From an uncultured Lachnospiraceae bacterium (GTDB taxonomy: Bacteria > Bacillota > Clostridia > Lachnospirales > Lachnospiraceae), in the NCBI GenBank assembly GCA_946040795.1, contig CAMGCK010000016.1, forward strand, positions 1 through 34,340: DNA of 34,340 bases. Direction: 5' to 3'. Positions 25,183 through 33,444 of the stretch are shown piece after piece. The position numbers and the translations under genes were made by a program. Numbering within the stretch: the first letter of the stretch is position 1; each line of letters starts with the position of its first letter. The notes under the pieces are model-generated. The model was not told the origin of the DNA and searched no databases. It saw nothing but the letters and a program-made list of their open reading frames with translations.

Positions 25183-26028
25183 ATGCAATTTATCGATTGG
25201 CTTCGCGTTGTTATTCTCGGTATCGTAGAAGGCGTCACCGAGTGGCTCCCGGTATCCAGTACCGGTCATTTGATTCTGCTGGACGCCATTTGGCCCGGCA
25301 ATCCGGAACTGTTTACGGAGGACTTCAAGTCTGTATTCGATGTGTTGATCCAGCTCGGCGCCATTCTGGCAGTCGTGACCATTTTCTTTCACAAACTGAA
25401 TCCGGTGTCCGGTTATAAGACCAATGATCAGAAAAAGAATACCTGGAAGCTCTGGGGAAAGGTCATTGTGGCCGTGATCCCGGCAGCGGTCGTCGGTTTC
25501 CTGCTGGACGACTGGATGGATGAGCATCTGTACAACGGGTATGTGGTTGCGGCCATGCTGATCCTGTACGGTGTGATCTTTATTCTGATTGAAAAGCGCT
25601 ACAAGAACAAGAACGCGGAGATCATGCGGTTTTCGCAGTTGTCCTATAAGACGGCGCTTCTCATCGGCGCGTTCCAGATCCTGGCACTGGTGCCCGGTAC
25701 ATCCCGTTCCGGCGTGACCATCATCGGCGCGCTTCTTCTGGGCTGCAGCCGTTACATTGCCACAGAGTTCACGTTCTATCTGGCGATTCCGGTCATGTTC
25801 GGTGCCGGCGCGCTGAAGCTTTTCAAATATCTGTTCATCAAGCATATGGCGCTGGCTTCTGTGCAGTGGGCAGTCCTGTTTGTATCGATGGCAGTGGCGT
25901 ATGTGGTGTCTCTGTTCATCATCAAGTTCCTGTTAAGCTATGTTAAGCGCCATGATTTCAAAGCGTTTGGCATTTATCGAATCATTCTCGGCGTGATCGT
26001 GCTGCTGTATTTTGTCATCGCGCACTGA
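25183..26028 (+). CDS. uppP: Undecaprenyl-diphosphatase (UppP/BacA)
   Basis: The 281-residue integral membrane protein has about eight hydrophobic segments and the two signature motifs EGVTEWLPVSSTGHL (about 15-29) and LVPGTSRSGVT (about 170-180). It dephosphorylates undecaprenyl diphosphate to recycle the lipid carrier of cell-wall synthesis and can give bacitracin resistance. AAAGGAG precedes the ATG. Its product is downstream of UppS, which is encoded in this window at 32697. Confidence 0.96.
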   Translation: MQFIDWLRVVILGIVEGVTEWLPVSSTGHLILLDAIWPGNPELFTEDFKSVFDVLIQLGAILAVVTIFFHKLNPVSGYKTNDQKKNTWKLWGKVIVAVIPAAVVGFLLDDWMDEHLYNGYVVAAMLILYGVIFILIEKRYKNKNAEIMRFSQLSYKTALLIGAFQILALVPGTSRSGVTIIGALLLGCSRYIATEFTFYLAIPVMFGAGALKLFKYLFIKHMALASVQWAVLFVSMAVAYVVSLFIIKFLLSYVKRHDFKAFGIYRIILGVIVLLYFVIAH

Positions 26029-26052
26029 GTCGGGGAGAAAAGGGGAAAATAC

Positions 26053-27540
26053 ATGTTGCGAATTGTCAAAAGGTTCGGCGCGGTCTTTCTTGCGGCGCTG
26101 ATCCTGACTACCTCGGTAGCAGCGTTTGCAGCTGAAGCTGAGCCCGCCGAATCGGCAGCAGAGGCGGAAACACTTGCGCCGGAAACTGCGGCACCGCAGA
26201 CGGTGGAGAATTCATATGAGCTGCATGGACCGGATATTTACGGTGAGACGTACTGTGTCATCGACGGCAATACCGGTGAAGTCCTGTATTCCAAGGATCC
26301 GGAAAAGAAAATGTATCCGGCGTCCTGCACCAAAATGCTGACGGCACTGCTGGTACTTGAAAATGTACCGGATCTGTCAAAGACGCTGACTTTTACGAAG
26401 TCTGCAATTGACATCGATCCCTCCAGTTCAACGCTGGAACCCAAGGCCATGGTCGGTGAAACCATGACGGTAAAGGATGCGCTGTACGGCATGCTTTTGA
26501 AATCCGCCAATGAATGCGGCGCCATGCTGGGTGAATATGTGGCTGGTTCGGAAGCGGCTTTTGCGGACATGATGAACGCGAAGGCAGCGGAGATCGGCTG
26601 TACGAATTCCCATTTCATGAATGCCTATGGCATCCATCATGATGAGCATTACACGACGGCTCATGATCTGGCGCTGATTCTCCGCGCCTGCATGCAAAAC
26701 GAGCGGTATCGTGAACTGAATGCCACAAAATCCTATATTATTCCGGATACGAACATGTGCGGAGCGCGTGCGTTCAATATCGGTCATGCCATGATCTACG
26801 GTACTTTTGAGGAAGAGGGCGTCATCGGCGGAAAGACCGGAAGCACCCCCCAGGCCGGACGGTGTCTGGCAACTGCCTGTGAGCGGGAAGGCCGCTATAT
26901 CATCACGACGGTCATGAAATCCACTGCAGAGAATTATTATCCGGATACATCCGTCCTGCTGGAGTATACCTACGATACGCTGGTCAATCACTCAAAAGCA
27001 CCCATCGAGTGGCTGGAGACAAATGATACCGTTATCCCGAATGACAATGTTCGTGTACGTTATTCACCGTCTGTGAAGGGCGCCGTCTGCGGCATGGCAT
27101 ATGCCGGAGAAGCATATAAGCGCCGCGCGATCTACGGCAGCTGGTCGATGATCGAATACGAGGGAAAACTGCTTTATGTGGTTTCTTCCTATCTGGAATC
27201 TCAGAATCCGGAACTGGTGCCGGTGACGGAAGCTTATGTCTATACGACGGAGGCAGAAACATCGACGGATACGGAAAGCGCAGAGACTGAAGAAACTAAG
27301 ACCGATACGGAAGAGGAGGAGACCGCGGCAGAAACCACAGAGCGTCACGGCGGTACGATCGAGACCCAGGATCCCAACGCGGTGGAAAAGCCGGAACTGG
27401 ACCGCAAAAAGGTCTATGATACGCTTGCAATCGTGATTCCCGCAGCAGCGGCGCTGGCGCTCCTTGCAGTCTGGGGCGTGGCATTTGCCGAGCGCATGCA
27501 GCGCAATAACAAGTGGAAGCGCAGAAAAAAGAAGTTCTGA
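26053..27540 (+). CDS. dacF: D-alanyl-D-alanine carboxypeptidase (DacF/PBP5-like)
   Basis: The 495-residue protein has a signal peptide (1-27, ending AAFAAE), then the S11 carboxypeptidase domain with S91-CTK94, S151-A-N153 and K261-T-G263. A beta-rich C-terminal domain, a Thr/Glu-rich spacer (about 395-440), and a final hydrophobic segment with a basic tail (RMQRNNKWKRRKKKF) follow. That tail replaces the usual amphipathic anchor and gives a true membrane anchor. It trims pentapeptides and so limits crosslinking. It is the last intact gene of the operon. Confidence 0.93.
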   Translation: MLRIVKRFGAVFLAALILTTSVAAFAAEAEPAESAAEAETLAPETAAPQTVENSYELHGPDIYGETYCVIDGNTGEVLYSKDPEKKMYPASCTKMLTALLVLENVPDLSKTLTFTKSAIDIDPSSSTLEPKAMVGETMTVKDALYGMLLKSANECGAMLGEYVAGSEAAFADMMNAKAAEIGCTNSHFMNAYGIHHDEHYTTAHDLALILRACMQNERYRELNATKSYIIPDTNMCGARAFNIGHAMIYGTFEEEGVIGGKTGSTPQAGRCLATACEREGRYIITTVMKSTAENYYPDTSVLLEYTYDTLVNHSKAPIEWLETNDTVIPNDNVRVRYSPSVKGAVCGMAYAGEAYKRRAIYGSWSMIEYEGKLLYVVSSYLESQNPELVPVTEAYVYTTEAETSTDTESAETEETKTDTEEEETAAETTERHGGTIETQDPNAVEKPELDRKKVYDTLAIVIPAAAALALLAVWGVAFAERMQRNNKWKRRKKKF

Positions 27541-27552
27541 TAAGGAGAAGGC

Positions 27553-27588
27553 ATGTATCAGGTATCAACGCTGCAAGCCCTGTTTTAG
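27553..27588 (+). pseudogene. Remnant 5' end of a gene, possibly acetolactate decarboxylase
   Basis: AAGGAG at 27542-27547 is well placed for the ATG at 27553, and the frame reads MYQVSTLQALF then TAG. The peptide resembles the N terminus of alpha-acetolactate decarboxylases (YQVSTLQAL), from memory. The rest of the gene is missing and unusual repeat-like sequence begins at the stop. A chance leader peptide is possible. Confidence 0.4.
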
Positions 27589-27632
27589 TTCTAAAACAAA
27601 ACGTAAAGGGACTGTGAAATAACCCCATAACA
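27580..27632. other. Short spacer with inverted repeat, possible insertion-element scar
   Basis: GTTTTAG and CTAAAAC form a 7-bp inverted repeat (27582-27597). GGGACTGTGAAATAA at 27608-27622 resembles the GGCGCTGTGAAAAAA start of the hairpin downstream. The pair looks like mobile-element ends, but no transposase is present. Confidence 0.3.
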
Positions 27633-27687
27633 CATAGAAAGGCGCTGTGAAAAAATCAAAATGATTTTTTCACAGCGCCTTTCTATG
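27633..27687. terminator. 26-bp perfect hairpin, likely bidirectional terminator
   Basis: The arms 27633-27658 and 27662-27687 are perfect complements with a 3-nt loop. It lies between the converging dacF operon and yebC. Within the arms are A6/T6 tracts. It is longer than the other terminators here and may derive from a mobile-element end. Confidence 0.6.
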
Positions 27688-27705
27688 AAATCTGAAGATT
27701 TGAAA

Positions 27706-28437
27706 TTATTCTTCGTCCCAGTTGTGGTAAACTTCCTGAACATCATCATCCTCATCCAGGAGATCCAGGATGCGGGTGATCTTCTTGATGTCGTCTTCAC
27801 TGGTCAGGGTAACATAGGTCTGCGGAATCATGGTAACTTCAGCGGAAGCCATCGGCAGATTTTCCTTGGTCAGCGCATCATAGACAGCCGGGAAATCATC
27901 CGGAGCCGTGGTGATCTCAAAGGAATCCTCTTCATCGGAGAAGTCTTCAGCGCCTGCATCCAGCGCCATCATCATGACATCGTCTGCTTCCATTTCGCAT
28001 TCTTCCTTATCAACAACGATCAGGCCCTTCTCATCAAACATGAAAGATACGCAGCCGGTAGCGCCCATGTTGCCGGAACCCTTTGAGAAAGCGGCACGTA
28101 CATTGGCAGCAGTACGGTTTCTGTTATCGGTCAGCGCCTTGACAATGATTGCGGTACCGCTCGGACCGTAGCCTTCGTAAGTAACGCTCTCAAAATCAGC
28201 GGTATTGCCGGGACCTGCAGCCTTCTGGATGCTGTTCTTGATGGTATCGTTGGGCATGTTGTTTGCTTTTGCCTTTGCAACGATGGTAGCCAGCTTGAAG
28301 TTATTGTTGGGATCCGGACCGCCTTCCTTTACAGCAACTGCAATTTCACGGCCGATGATCGTAAAGATCTTGCCCTTTGCAGCATCGTTCTTTTCTTTTT
28401 TATGTTTAATGTTCGCAAATTTGGAATGACCTGACAT
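27706..28437 (-). CDS. yebC: YebC/PmpR family protein
   Basis: The 243-residue protein starts MSGHSKFANIKHKKEK and keeps the family pattern: GGPDPNNNFKL, AKANNMPNDTI, YEGYGPSGTAI and NRNRTAANVRAAFSK. The family was named as transcriptional regulators, while newer work links TACO1/YebC relatives to ribosomal translation. AGAGGT upstream supports the start at 28437. It is monocistronic and converges on the dacF operon. No ruvC or ruvA neighbours are present. Confidence 0.95.
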   Translation of the reverse strand: MSGHSKFANIKHKKEKNDAAKGKIFTIIGREIAVAVKEGGPDPNNNFKLATIVAKAKANNMPNDTIKNSIQKAAGPGNTADFESVTYEGYGPSGTAIIVKALTDNRNRTAANVRAAFSKGSGNMGATGCVSFMFDEKGLIVVDKEECEMEADDVMMMALDAGAEDFSDEEDSFEITTAPDDFPAVYDALTKENLPMASAEVTMIPQTYVTLTSEDDIKKITRILDLLDEDDDVQEVYHNWDEE

Positions 28438-28490
28438 ATAAAACCTCTCTTTATTGAATAATAAATGTAAAAATATAAAGTCCACCGTAT

Positions 28491-28519
28491 AAAATACCAT
28501 ATTTTCAAATAACAGGCAA
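28491..28519 (-). promoter_or_regulatory. Possible yebC promoter
   Basis: On the minus strand TTGCCT (28519-28514) and TATTTT (28496-28491) are 17 nt apart. The region is very AT-rich, so other choices exist. Confidence 0.45.
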
Positions 28520-28615
28520 GTGTAAATTCTTAAAAATCGCAGGAAAAATGCGGATTTTTGAAATGATTTAAAAACAGGAGGGGCGTCGGAGGATTTTTCG
28601 AAGATGAATTATGAA

Positions 28616-28644
28616 TTGAAAGAAACGGGCGTTCATGATACGAT
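28616..28644 (+). promoter_or_regulatory. Possible promoter of the GH35 gene
   Basis: TTGAAA at 28616-28621 and TACGAT at 28639-28644 are 17 nt apart, about 58 nt before the ATG. No clear operator repeat was seen. Confidence 0.5.
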
Positions 28645-28702
28645 ATGTAAGTGAGGTTCGACCGATGGGAAGGACCGGAACAAGCATCGAAAGGAGTTCG
28701 AC

Positions 28703-30439
28703 ATGACATTTGAAATTAAAGGCAATCAGTTTGTAAAAGACGGTCAGCCCATTAAGCTGATCTCCGGTGCGGTCCATTATTTCCGCAATACGCCGGATAC
28801 CTGGGATGATATTTTTGATAAGATGCTCGCGATGGGCTTAAACTGCGTGGAAACCTACTGTGCATGGAACATGCATGAAAAGAAGATCGGAGAGTATGAC
28901 TTCAGCGGGATCCTGAACATCGGTGAATTCATTAAGAAGGCCGGTGAAAAGGGGCTTATGGTCATTGTCCGTCCGGGTCCGTACATCTGCGCGGAGTGGG
29001 AATTTGGCGGTCTGCCCTGGTGGATTCAGAAGGAAGAGGGCATTGAGATCCGCTGCATGAACGAGGCATACATCAAGCATTTTGACCGTTATCTGGATCA
29101 CATCTGCGCGGAGATCCGCCCGTTCCTGTGTACAAACGGCGGTCCGGTCATTATGGTTCAGTGTGAGAATGAATACGGTTATTACGGCGATGACAAGGAA
29201 TATCTAAAGCATCTTCATGACGGCTTCCGTGCCCGCGGAATCGATGTGGAGCTTTTTACGTCAGACGGTACTTCCAAGACGGATCTGGCCGATGGTACCA
29301 CCCCCGGCTGTCTGCCGACACTGAACTTCGGCAGCCGCGTGGAAGAGAATTTCAAGGCGCATGACGAAATGTTCCCGGATGTGCCCAAGATGTGCATGGA
29401 ATGCTGGGACGGCTGGTTTGATGCCTGGGGCGATGAATATCATCATACCACCAGCGCAGAGGATTATGCCAAGGTCGTGGACGACATGTTGTCCCGCGGC
29501 AGCCTGAACATGTATATGTTCATTGGCGGAACCAACTTCGGCTTTACTTCCGGCGCCAACCATTATGAGACTTTTGCGCCGGATGTCACAAGCTATGATT
29601 ACGATGCCTGCCTTTCCGAAAACGGCAATATCACCGCAAAATACATAGCTGTTCGCGAAGTGATCAAGAAATATGTGGATCATGAGCTTCCGGAGATCCC
29701 GGCAAACCGTTCTGTAACGGCATTTGGCAAAGTGACGCTGACGGAACGCGCCGGCATCCTGGATCAGCTGAACGTCCTGTCTTCGCCGGTCCACACGGAA
29801 GTGCCGCAGTGCATGGAATATTACGATGGCGGTTACGGTTACATCTGCTACCGCACCACGCTGAATCGCGATTACACGGATGCAAAGCTTTCATTCGCGT
29901 CCCTCGGTGACCGCGCGCAGATCTACATCAACCGCGAACTCATTGACATCCTGTACATCAACGACCGTCTGGAAACGGTCTTCAGCGCGAAGGCCGGTGA
30001 TACACTGACTGTACTCGTTGAAAACATGGGTCGTACGAACTTCGGTTCCAAGATGATGCGGAAGAAGGGGATTGCAGGCCGCTGCCTCATTGATTCCCGT
30101 ATTCATTTCCACTGGGATGCATGGACGCTGCCGATGGACAACCTGGACAAGGTCGTTTACGCAGATACCGAACCGGAAGAAAAGTCCGTGTTCTACCGCG
30201 GTACCTTTGACATTGATACACCGGATTACACCTTCCTGAAGCTGGATCATTTCACAAAGGGCTTTGTAGTGATCAATGGCTTCAACATCGGCCGCTACTG
30301 GGAAATCGGTCCGCAGAAGACGCTGTTTGTGCCGAAGTCCATTCTGAAGGGCGGAAAGAACGAGATCGTGGTCTTTGAGTCCGATGGACTGAAGGGCGAG
30401 CCGGTAGTGGAGTTTACGGACGTGCATGACATTGGCTGA
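28703..30439 (+). CDS. Glycoside hydrolase family 35 (beta-galactosidase-like)
   Basis: The 578-residue protein shows the GH35 barrel: SGAVHYFRNTPDTW near 20, VETYCAWNMHE near 52, RPGPYICAEWEFGGLPWW near 92, then the acid/base E157 in QCENEYG and the nucleophile E233 in MCMECWDGW. C-terminal beta-sandwich domains include GFVVINGFNIGRYWEIGPQ. Length matches small bacterial GH35 enzymes. It probably removes terminal beta-galactosyl residues with retention. There is no signal peptide, so it acts on imported sugars. AGGAG is close to the ATG. It is monocistronic. Confidence 0.93.
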   Translation: MTFEIKGNQFVKDGQPIKLISGAVHYFRNTPDTWDDIFDKMLAMGLNCVETYCAWNMHEKKIGEYDFSGILNIGEFIKKAGEKGLMVIVRPGPYICAEWEFGGLPWWIQKEEGIEIRCMNEAYIKHFDRYLDHICAEIRPFLCTNGGPVIMVQCENEYGYYGDDKEYLKHLHDGFRARGIDVELFTSDGTSKTDLADGTTPGCLPTLNFGSRVEENFKAHDEMFPDVPKMCMECWDGWFDAWGDEYHHTTSAEDYAKVVDDMLSRGSLNMYMFIGGTNFGFTSGANHYETFAPDVTSYDYDACLSENGNITAKYIAVREVIKKYVDHELPEIPANRSVTAFGKVTLTERAGILDQLNVLSSPVHTEVPQCMEYYDGGYGYICYRTTLNRDYTDAKLSFASLGDRAQIYINRELIDILYINDRLETVFSAKAGDTLTVLVENMGRTNFGSKMMRKKGIAGRCLIDSRIHFHWDAWTLPMDNLDKVVYADTEPEEKSVFYRGTFDIDTPDYTFLKLDHFTKGFVVINGFNIGRYWEIGPQKTLFVPKSILKGGKNEIVVFESDGLKGEPVVEFTDVHDIG

Positions 30440-30486
30440 GGCTCTGCCCGTGAAAAGTTGACAAAGAAAAACGTCCCCACTGTCAC

Positions 30487-30517
30487 AAAAAAGAGGCCCG
30501 AACCAGGCCTCTTTTTT
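30487..30517. terminator. Bidirectional intrinsic terminator
   Basis: AAAAAAGAGGCC (30487-30498) and GGCCTCTTTTTT (30506-30517) form a 12-bp stem with a 7-nt loop. It separates the GH35 gene from the converging mscS-like frame. Confidence 0.9.
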
Positions 30518-30536
30518 GCGGGATAAAACCGAATGA

Positions 30537-31301
30537 TTATTTGCTGAGATGAACTTCCATCTGGGCTGCCGGAGCCGGATAGCCGTTTTCTTCGAGAATG
30601 TTCTTTGTGGATTCCAGAAGATCGAAGTAAACGGTCCAGTAATCTGCGGCGTTGACCCAGGTACGGCAGACGATCTCGTTGCCGCAGTCATTGGCACCGG
30701 AAACACGGACCATGATTGCCGGATCCTTGAGAACCAGTTCGTGGTTTTCAGCGACGCTCTGGATCAGGGCTCTTGCCTTGGCAAATTCCGTACCGTACGG
30801 AATGGTATAGGTCAGATCCACTCGACGAAGCTTCTTTTCGGAGAAGTTTGTAATGGTTGCAGTGGAAGCAGTACCGTTCGGTACATAGATGACCTTGTTG
30901 TCAACGGTGATGAGCTTGGTGCTGCAGATATTGATTTCCTCAACGGTACCGGAGTAACCGGCAACTTCGATATAATCATCAACACGGAAGGGACGGGTGA
31001 CCAGAAGAAGAACGCCGCCTGCCAGATTGGACAGCGCGCCGTTTACAGCCAGGCCGGCACAAACACCCAGGGAAGCAATAAGAGCGGTGATGCCGCTTGT
31101 ATCGATGCCCAGGTAATTGATAAGACACAGGACGACAAGAACCTTTAACAGGATGCGGCCGATGCTGATCAGCGAACGGGTGACGGTTTTGGAAAGGTAA
31201 ACCCGAAAATCCGGAAGAACCCGGAAAACGTTTTCTTTTATAAACAGCGGCGCGTGGGTCTGTTCGATTATTGATTGACGGACCTGAAATAATCGTGTAT
31301 A
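30537..31301 (-). pseudogene. mscS-like mechanosensitive channel, 5'-truncated and without start codon
   Basis: An uninterrupted 254-codon frame runs from just after a TAA at 31304-31302 down to the stop at 30539. By translation it contains MscS TM2 (ILLKVLVVLCLINYLG), the pore helix TM3 (AGLAVNGALSNLAGGVLL), RPFRVDDYIEV, VPNGTASTATITNFS, and a full C-terminal domain. No ATG, GTG or TTG occurs in frame before the GTG at 30821, which is deep in the C-terminal domain. TM1 is absent. The frame ends inside the -10 box of the pyrH promoter. I read it as a gene cut by a rearrangement, perhaps recently since no stop has accumulated. Expression from a rare start codon is not excluded. Confidence 0.75.
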
Positions 31302-31303
31302 TT
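31275..31303 (+). promoter_or_regulatory. pyrH promoter
   Basis: TTGACG at 31275-31280 and TATATT at 31298-31303 are 17 nt apart. The predicted leader is about 47 nt. The promoter overlaps the truncated end of the mscS-like frame. Confidence 0.78.
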
Positions 31304-31356
31304 AGGGGTATAAAGGGCGGTTTGTAGGAAGACTGCAGGAGGAAGGTTCATTTTAC

Positions 31357-32064
31357 ATGGGTGATAAGAGAAGAGTTCTTCTGAAATTGAGCGGTGAAGC
31401 ACTTGCAAAGGCTGATCACACGGGCTATGATCTGGATGTCGTCACAGATGTTGCGCATCAGGTGAAGGAGGCAGTGGATGCAGGGGTTCAGGTAGGCATC
31501 GTCATTGGCGGAGGCAACTATTGGCGCGGACGTACCGGTACTGAGATCGATCGCACGAAGTCCGATCAGATCGGTATGCTGGCAACGGTCATGAACTGTA
31601 TTTATGTATCGGAGGTTTTCCGTCATGAAGGCATGAAAACGGAGATCTTCACACCGTTCCAGGTGGGAGCCATGACCAAGCTTTTCTCCAAGGATGAAGC
31701 CGCGGCTTGTTTTGAAGCCGGAAAGGTCTGCTTCTTTGCGGGCGGCACCGGCCATCCGTATTTCTCCACGGATACCGGCATTGTGCTGCGCGCCATTGAG
31801 ATGGAAGCGGATGTGATCCTTTTGGCAAAGGCCATCGATGGCATTTACGACAGTGATCCCAGAAAGAATCCGGACGCAAAGAAATACGATACGGTCTCCA
31901 TTCATGAGGTCGTTGAAAAGAAGCTGGATGTTATTGACCATACGGCTTCCATTATGTGCGAGGACAATCACATGGCTCTCGCGGTATTTGATCTGAGAAT
32001 TGAAGGCGGTATCCGCGATGCTTTAAACGGTAAGATAAACGGCACCGTCGTGACAGCGGAATAA
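31357..32064 (+). CDS. pyrH: UMP kinase
   Basis: The 235-residue protein has KLSGEAL (10-16), VIGGGNYWRG near 50, DQIGMLATVMN near 70 and the C-terminal DHTASIMCEDN. It phosphorylates UMP to UDP as a hexamer. AGGAGG at 31337-31342 is 14 nt from the ATG, rather far; AAGG at 31343-31346 is closer, so the exact binding site is unclear. frr follows after 11 nt. The usual upstream partners rpsB and tsf are not next to it here. Confidence 0.96.
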   Translation: MGDKRRVLLKLSGEALAKADHTGYDLDVVTDVAHQVKEAVDAGVQVGIVIGGGNYWRGRTGTEIDRTKSDQIGMLATVMNCIYVSEVFRHEGMKTEIFTPFQVGAMTKLFSKDEAAACFEAGKVCFFAGGTGHPYFSTDTGIVLRAIEMEADVILLAKAIDGIYDSDPRKNPDAKKYDTVSIHEVVEKKLDVIDHTASIMCEDNHMALAVFDLRIEGGIRDALNGKINGTVVTAE

Positions 32065-32075
32065 AGGAGGTACAC

Positions 32076-32630
32076 ATGGAAAGCAAGATTAAGAACGCAG
32101 AAGAAAGAATGGGAAAGAGTGTTGCGGCTCTTCAGGAAGAATTTGACGTGATCCGCGCAGGTCGTGCAAACCCGAAGCTCCTTGATAAGATCGCCGTCAA
32201 CTATTACGGCGCAATGACTCCGCTTCAGCAGGTCGCCAATGTTTCCGTGCCGGAAGCACGCATGATCGTGATCCAGCCCTGGGACAGAAGCCTGATCCGC
32301 GAGATCAACAAGGCGATCCTGGCATCTGACATCGGTATCACCCCGTCCGATGACGGTCAGAGCATCCGCCTGGTATTCCCGGAACTCACCGGTGACCGCC
32401 GTAAGGAATTGGTTAAGGATTGTAAGAAGAAGGCAGAGGGGGCCAAGGTTGCTATCCGCAACATCCGCCGTGATGCCATCGATGACATCAAGAAGATGCA
32501 GAAGAACGGCGATATTACTGAAGACGACATGAAGTCCGGCGATGAAAAGATGCAGAAGCTCACGGACAAGTATATCAAGAAGATCGACGAAGCGCTTGAT
32601 AAGAAGTCCAAAGAGATCACCACGGTCTGA
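32076..32630 (+). CDS. frr: Ribosome recycling factor
   Basis: The 184-residue protein has the two-domain RRF pattern: IRAGRANPKLLDKI near 27, YYGAMTPLQQVANV near 47, IQPWDRSLI near 68 and GDRRKELVKDCKKKAEGAKVAIRNIRRDA near 107, then the acidic and lysine-rich helix end. With EF-G it splits the post-termination ribosome. AAAGGAGG just upstream is an optimal binding site. It is cotranscribed with pyrH. Confidence 0.97.
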   Translation: MESKIKNAEERMGKSVAALQEEFDVIRAGRANPKLLDKIAVNYYGAMTPLQQVANVSVPEARMIVIQPWDRSLIREINKAILASDIGITPSDDGQSIRLVFPELTGDRRKELVKDCKKKAEGAKVAIRNIRRDAIDDIKKMQKNGDITEDDMKSGDEKMQKLTDKYIKKIDEALDKKSKEITTV

Positions 32631-32643
32631 TATGAAAATGAAG

Positions 32644-32670
32644 AAAAAGCGTCCGTCCAGGACGCTTTTT
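32644..32670 (+). terminator. Intrinsic terminator between frr and uppS
   Basis: AAAAAGCGTCC (32644-32654) and GGACGCTTTTT (32660-32670) form an 11-bp stem with a 5-nt loop. It divides the pyrH-frr pair from uppS-cdsA. No clear promoter was found between the terminator and uppS, so partial read-through is likely. Confidence 0.8.
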
Positions 32671-32696
32671 CGCTGAATATGCAGAGGTTTACAGCC

Positions 32697-33416
32697 ATGA
32701 ACGAAAATTTCACAATTCCGAAACATGTTGCCATTATACTGGACGGAAATGGCCGCTGGGCCAGAAAACGCGGATTGCCGCGCTCCATGGGTCACAAGGA
32801 GGGCTGCAAGGTCGTGGAACAGACGGTTGAAGATGCTGCGCGTCTGGGTATTGAGTATCTGACTGTTTACGGATTTTCCACGGAAAACTGGAAGCGTGAC
32901 GCAGAAGAAGTCAGCGCGCTGATGATGCTGTTCCGCTATTACATGAAACGACTTCTGGGGATTGCCAAGGAAAACAATGTCCGTGTCAAAATGATCGGTG
33001 ACCGTACAAGATTCGATGAGGACATTATTGAAGGCTTGAACGCGCTGGAAAACGAGACGGCCATGAATACCGGCCTGACCTTTGTGATTGCCGTCAATTA
33101 CGGTGCGCGTGACGAGATCCGCCGCGCCGTGACAAAGATCGCGGAAGAGGTGAAGAGCGGTTCGGTTCAGCCGGAAGACATTACGGAACAGATGATTTCC
33201 GATCACCTGGACACTGCCGGCATGCCGGATCCGGACCTTCTGATCCGCACCGGTTCGGAAATGCGTCTGTCCAATTATCTGTTATGGCAGAACGCGTATA
33301 CGGAATTTTATGTAACGGATATTCTGTGGCCGGATTTCACCCGTGAAGAACTGGAAAAGGCCATTGAAAATTATAATAAGAGAGAGCGCCGGTTTGGCGG
33401 AGTGATCAAGAAATAA
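32697..33416 (+). CDS. uppS: Undecaprenyl diphosphate synthase (cis-prenyltransferase)
   Basis: The 239-residue protein has catalytic D16 in LDGNGRWA, TVYGFSTENWKR near 60-72 and RTGSEMRLSNYLLWQ near 190, typical of UppS. It builds the C55 lipid carrier for peptidoglycan and surface glycans, which UppP and the GT2 in this window would use later. I chose the ATG at 32697 (AGAGGT 9 nt upstream) over the ATG at 32679, which overlaps the spacer after the terminator and has no binding site. cdsA starts 28 nt after its stop. Confidence 0.95.
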   Translation: MNENFTIPKHVAIILDGNGRWARKRGLPRSMGHKEGCKVVEQTVEDAARLGIEYLTVYGFSTENWKRDAEEVSALMMLFRYYMKRLLGIAKENNVRVKMIGDRTRFDEDIIEGLNALENETAMNTGLTFVIAVNYGARDEIRRAVTKIAEEVKSGSVQPEDITEQMISDHLDTAGMPDPDLLIRTGSEMRLSNYLLWQNAYTEFYVTDILWPDFTREELEKAIENYNKRERRFGGVIKK

Positions 33417-33444
33417 CCGGTATTTCTCCAAAGAGGATGAAACT

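Noticed and set aside
32632-32676. 14-codon frame MKMKKKRPSRTLFR after frr
   Set aside because: It is the terminator stem itself read as codons, with no binding site.
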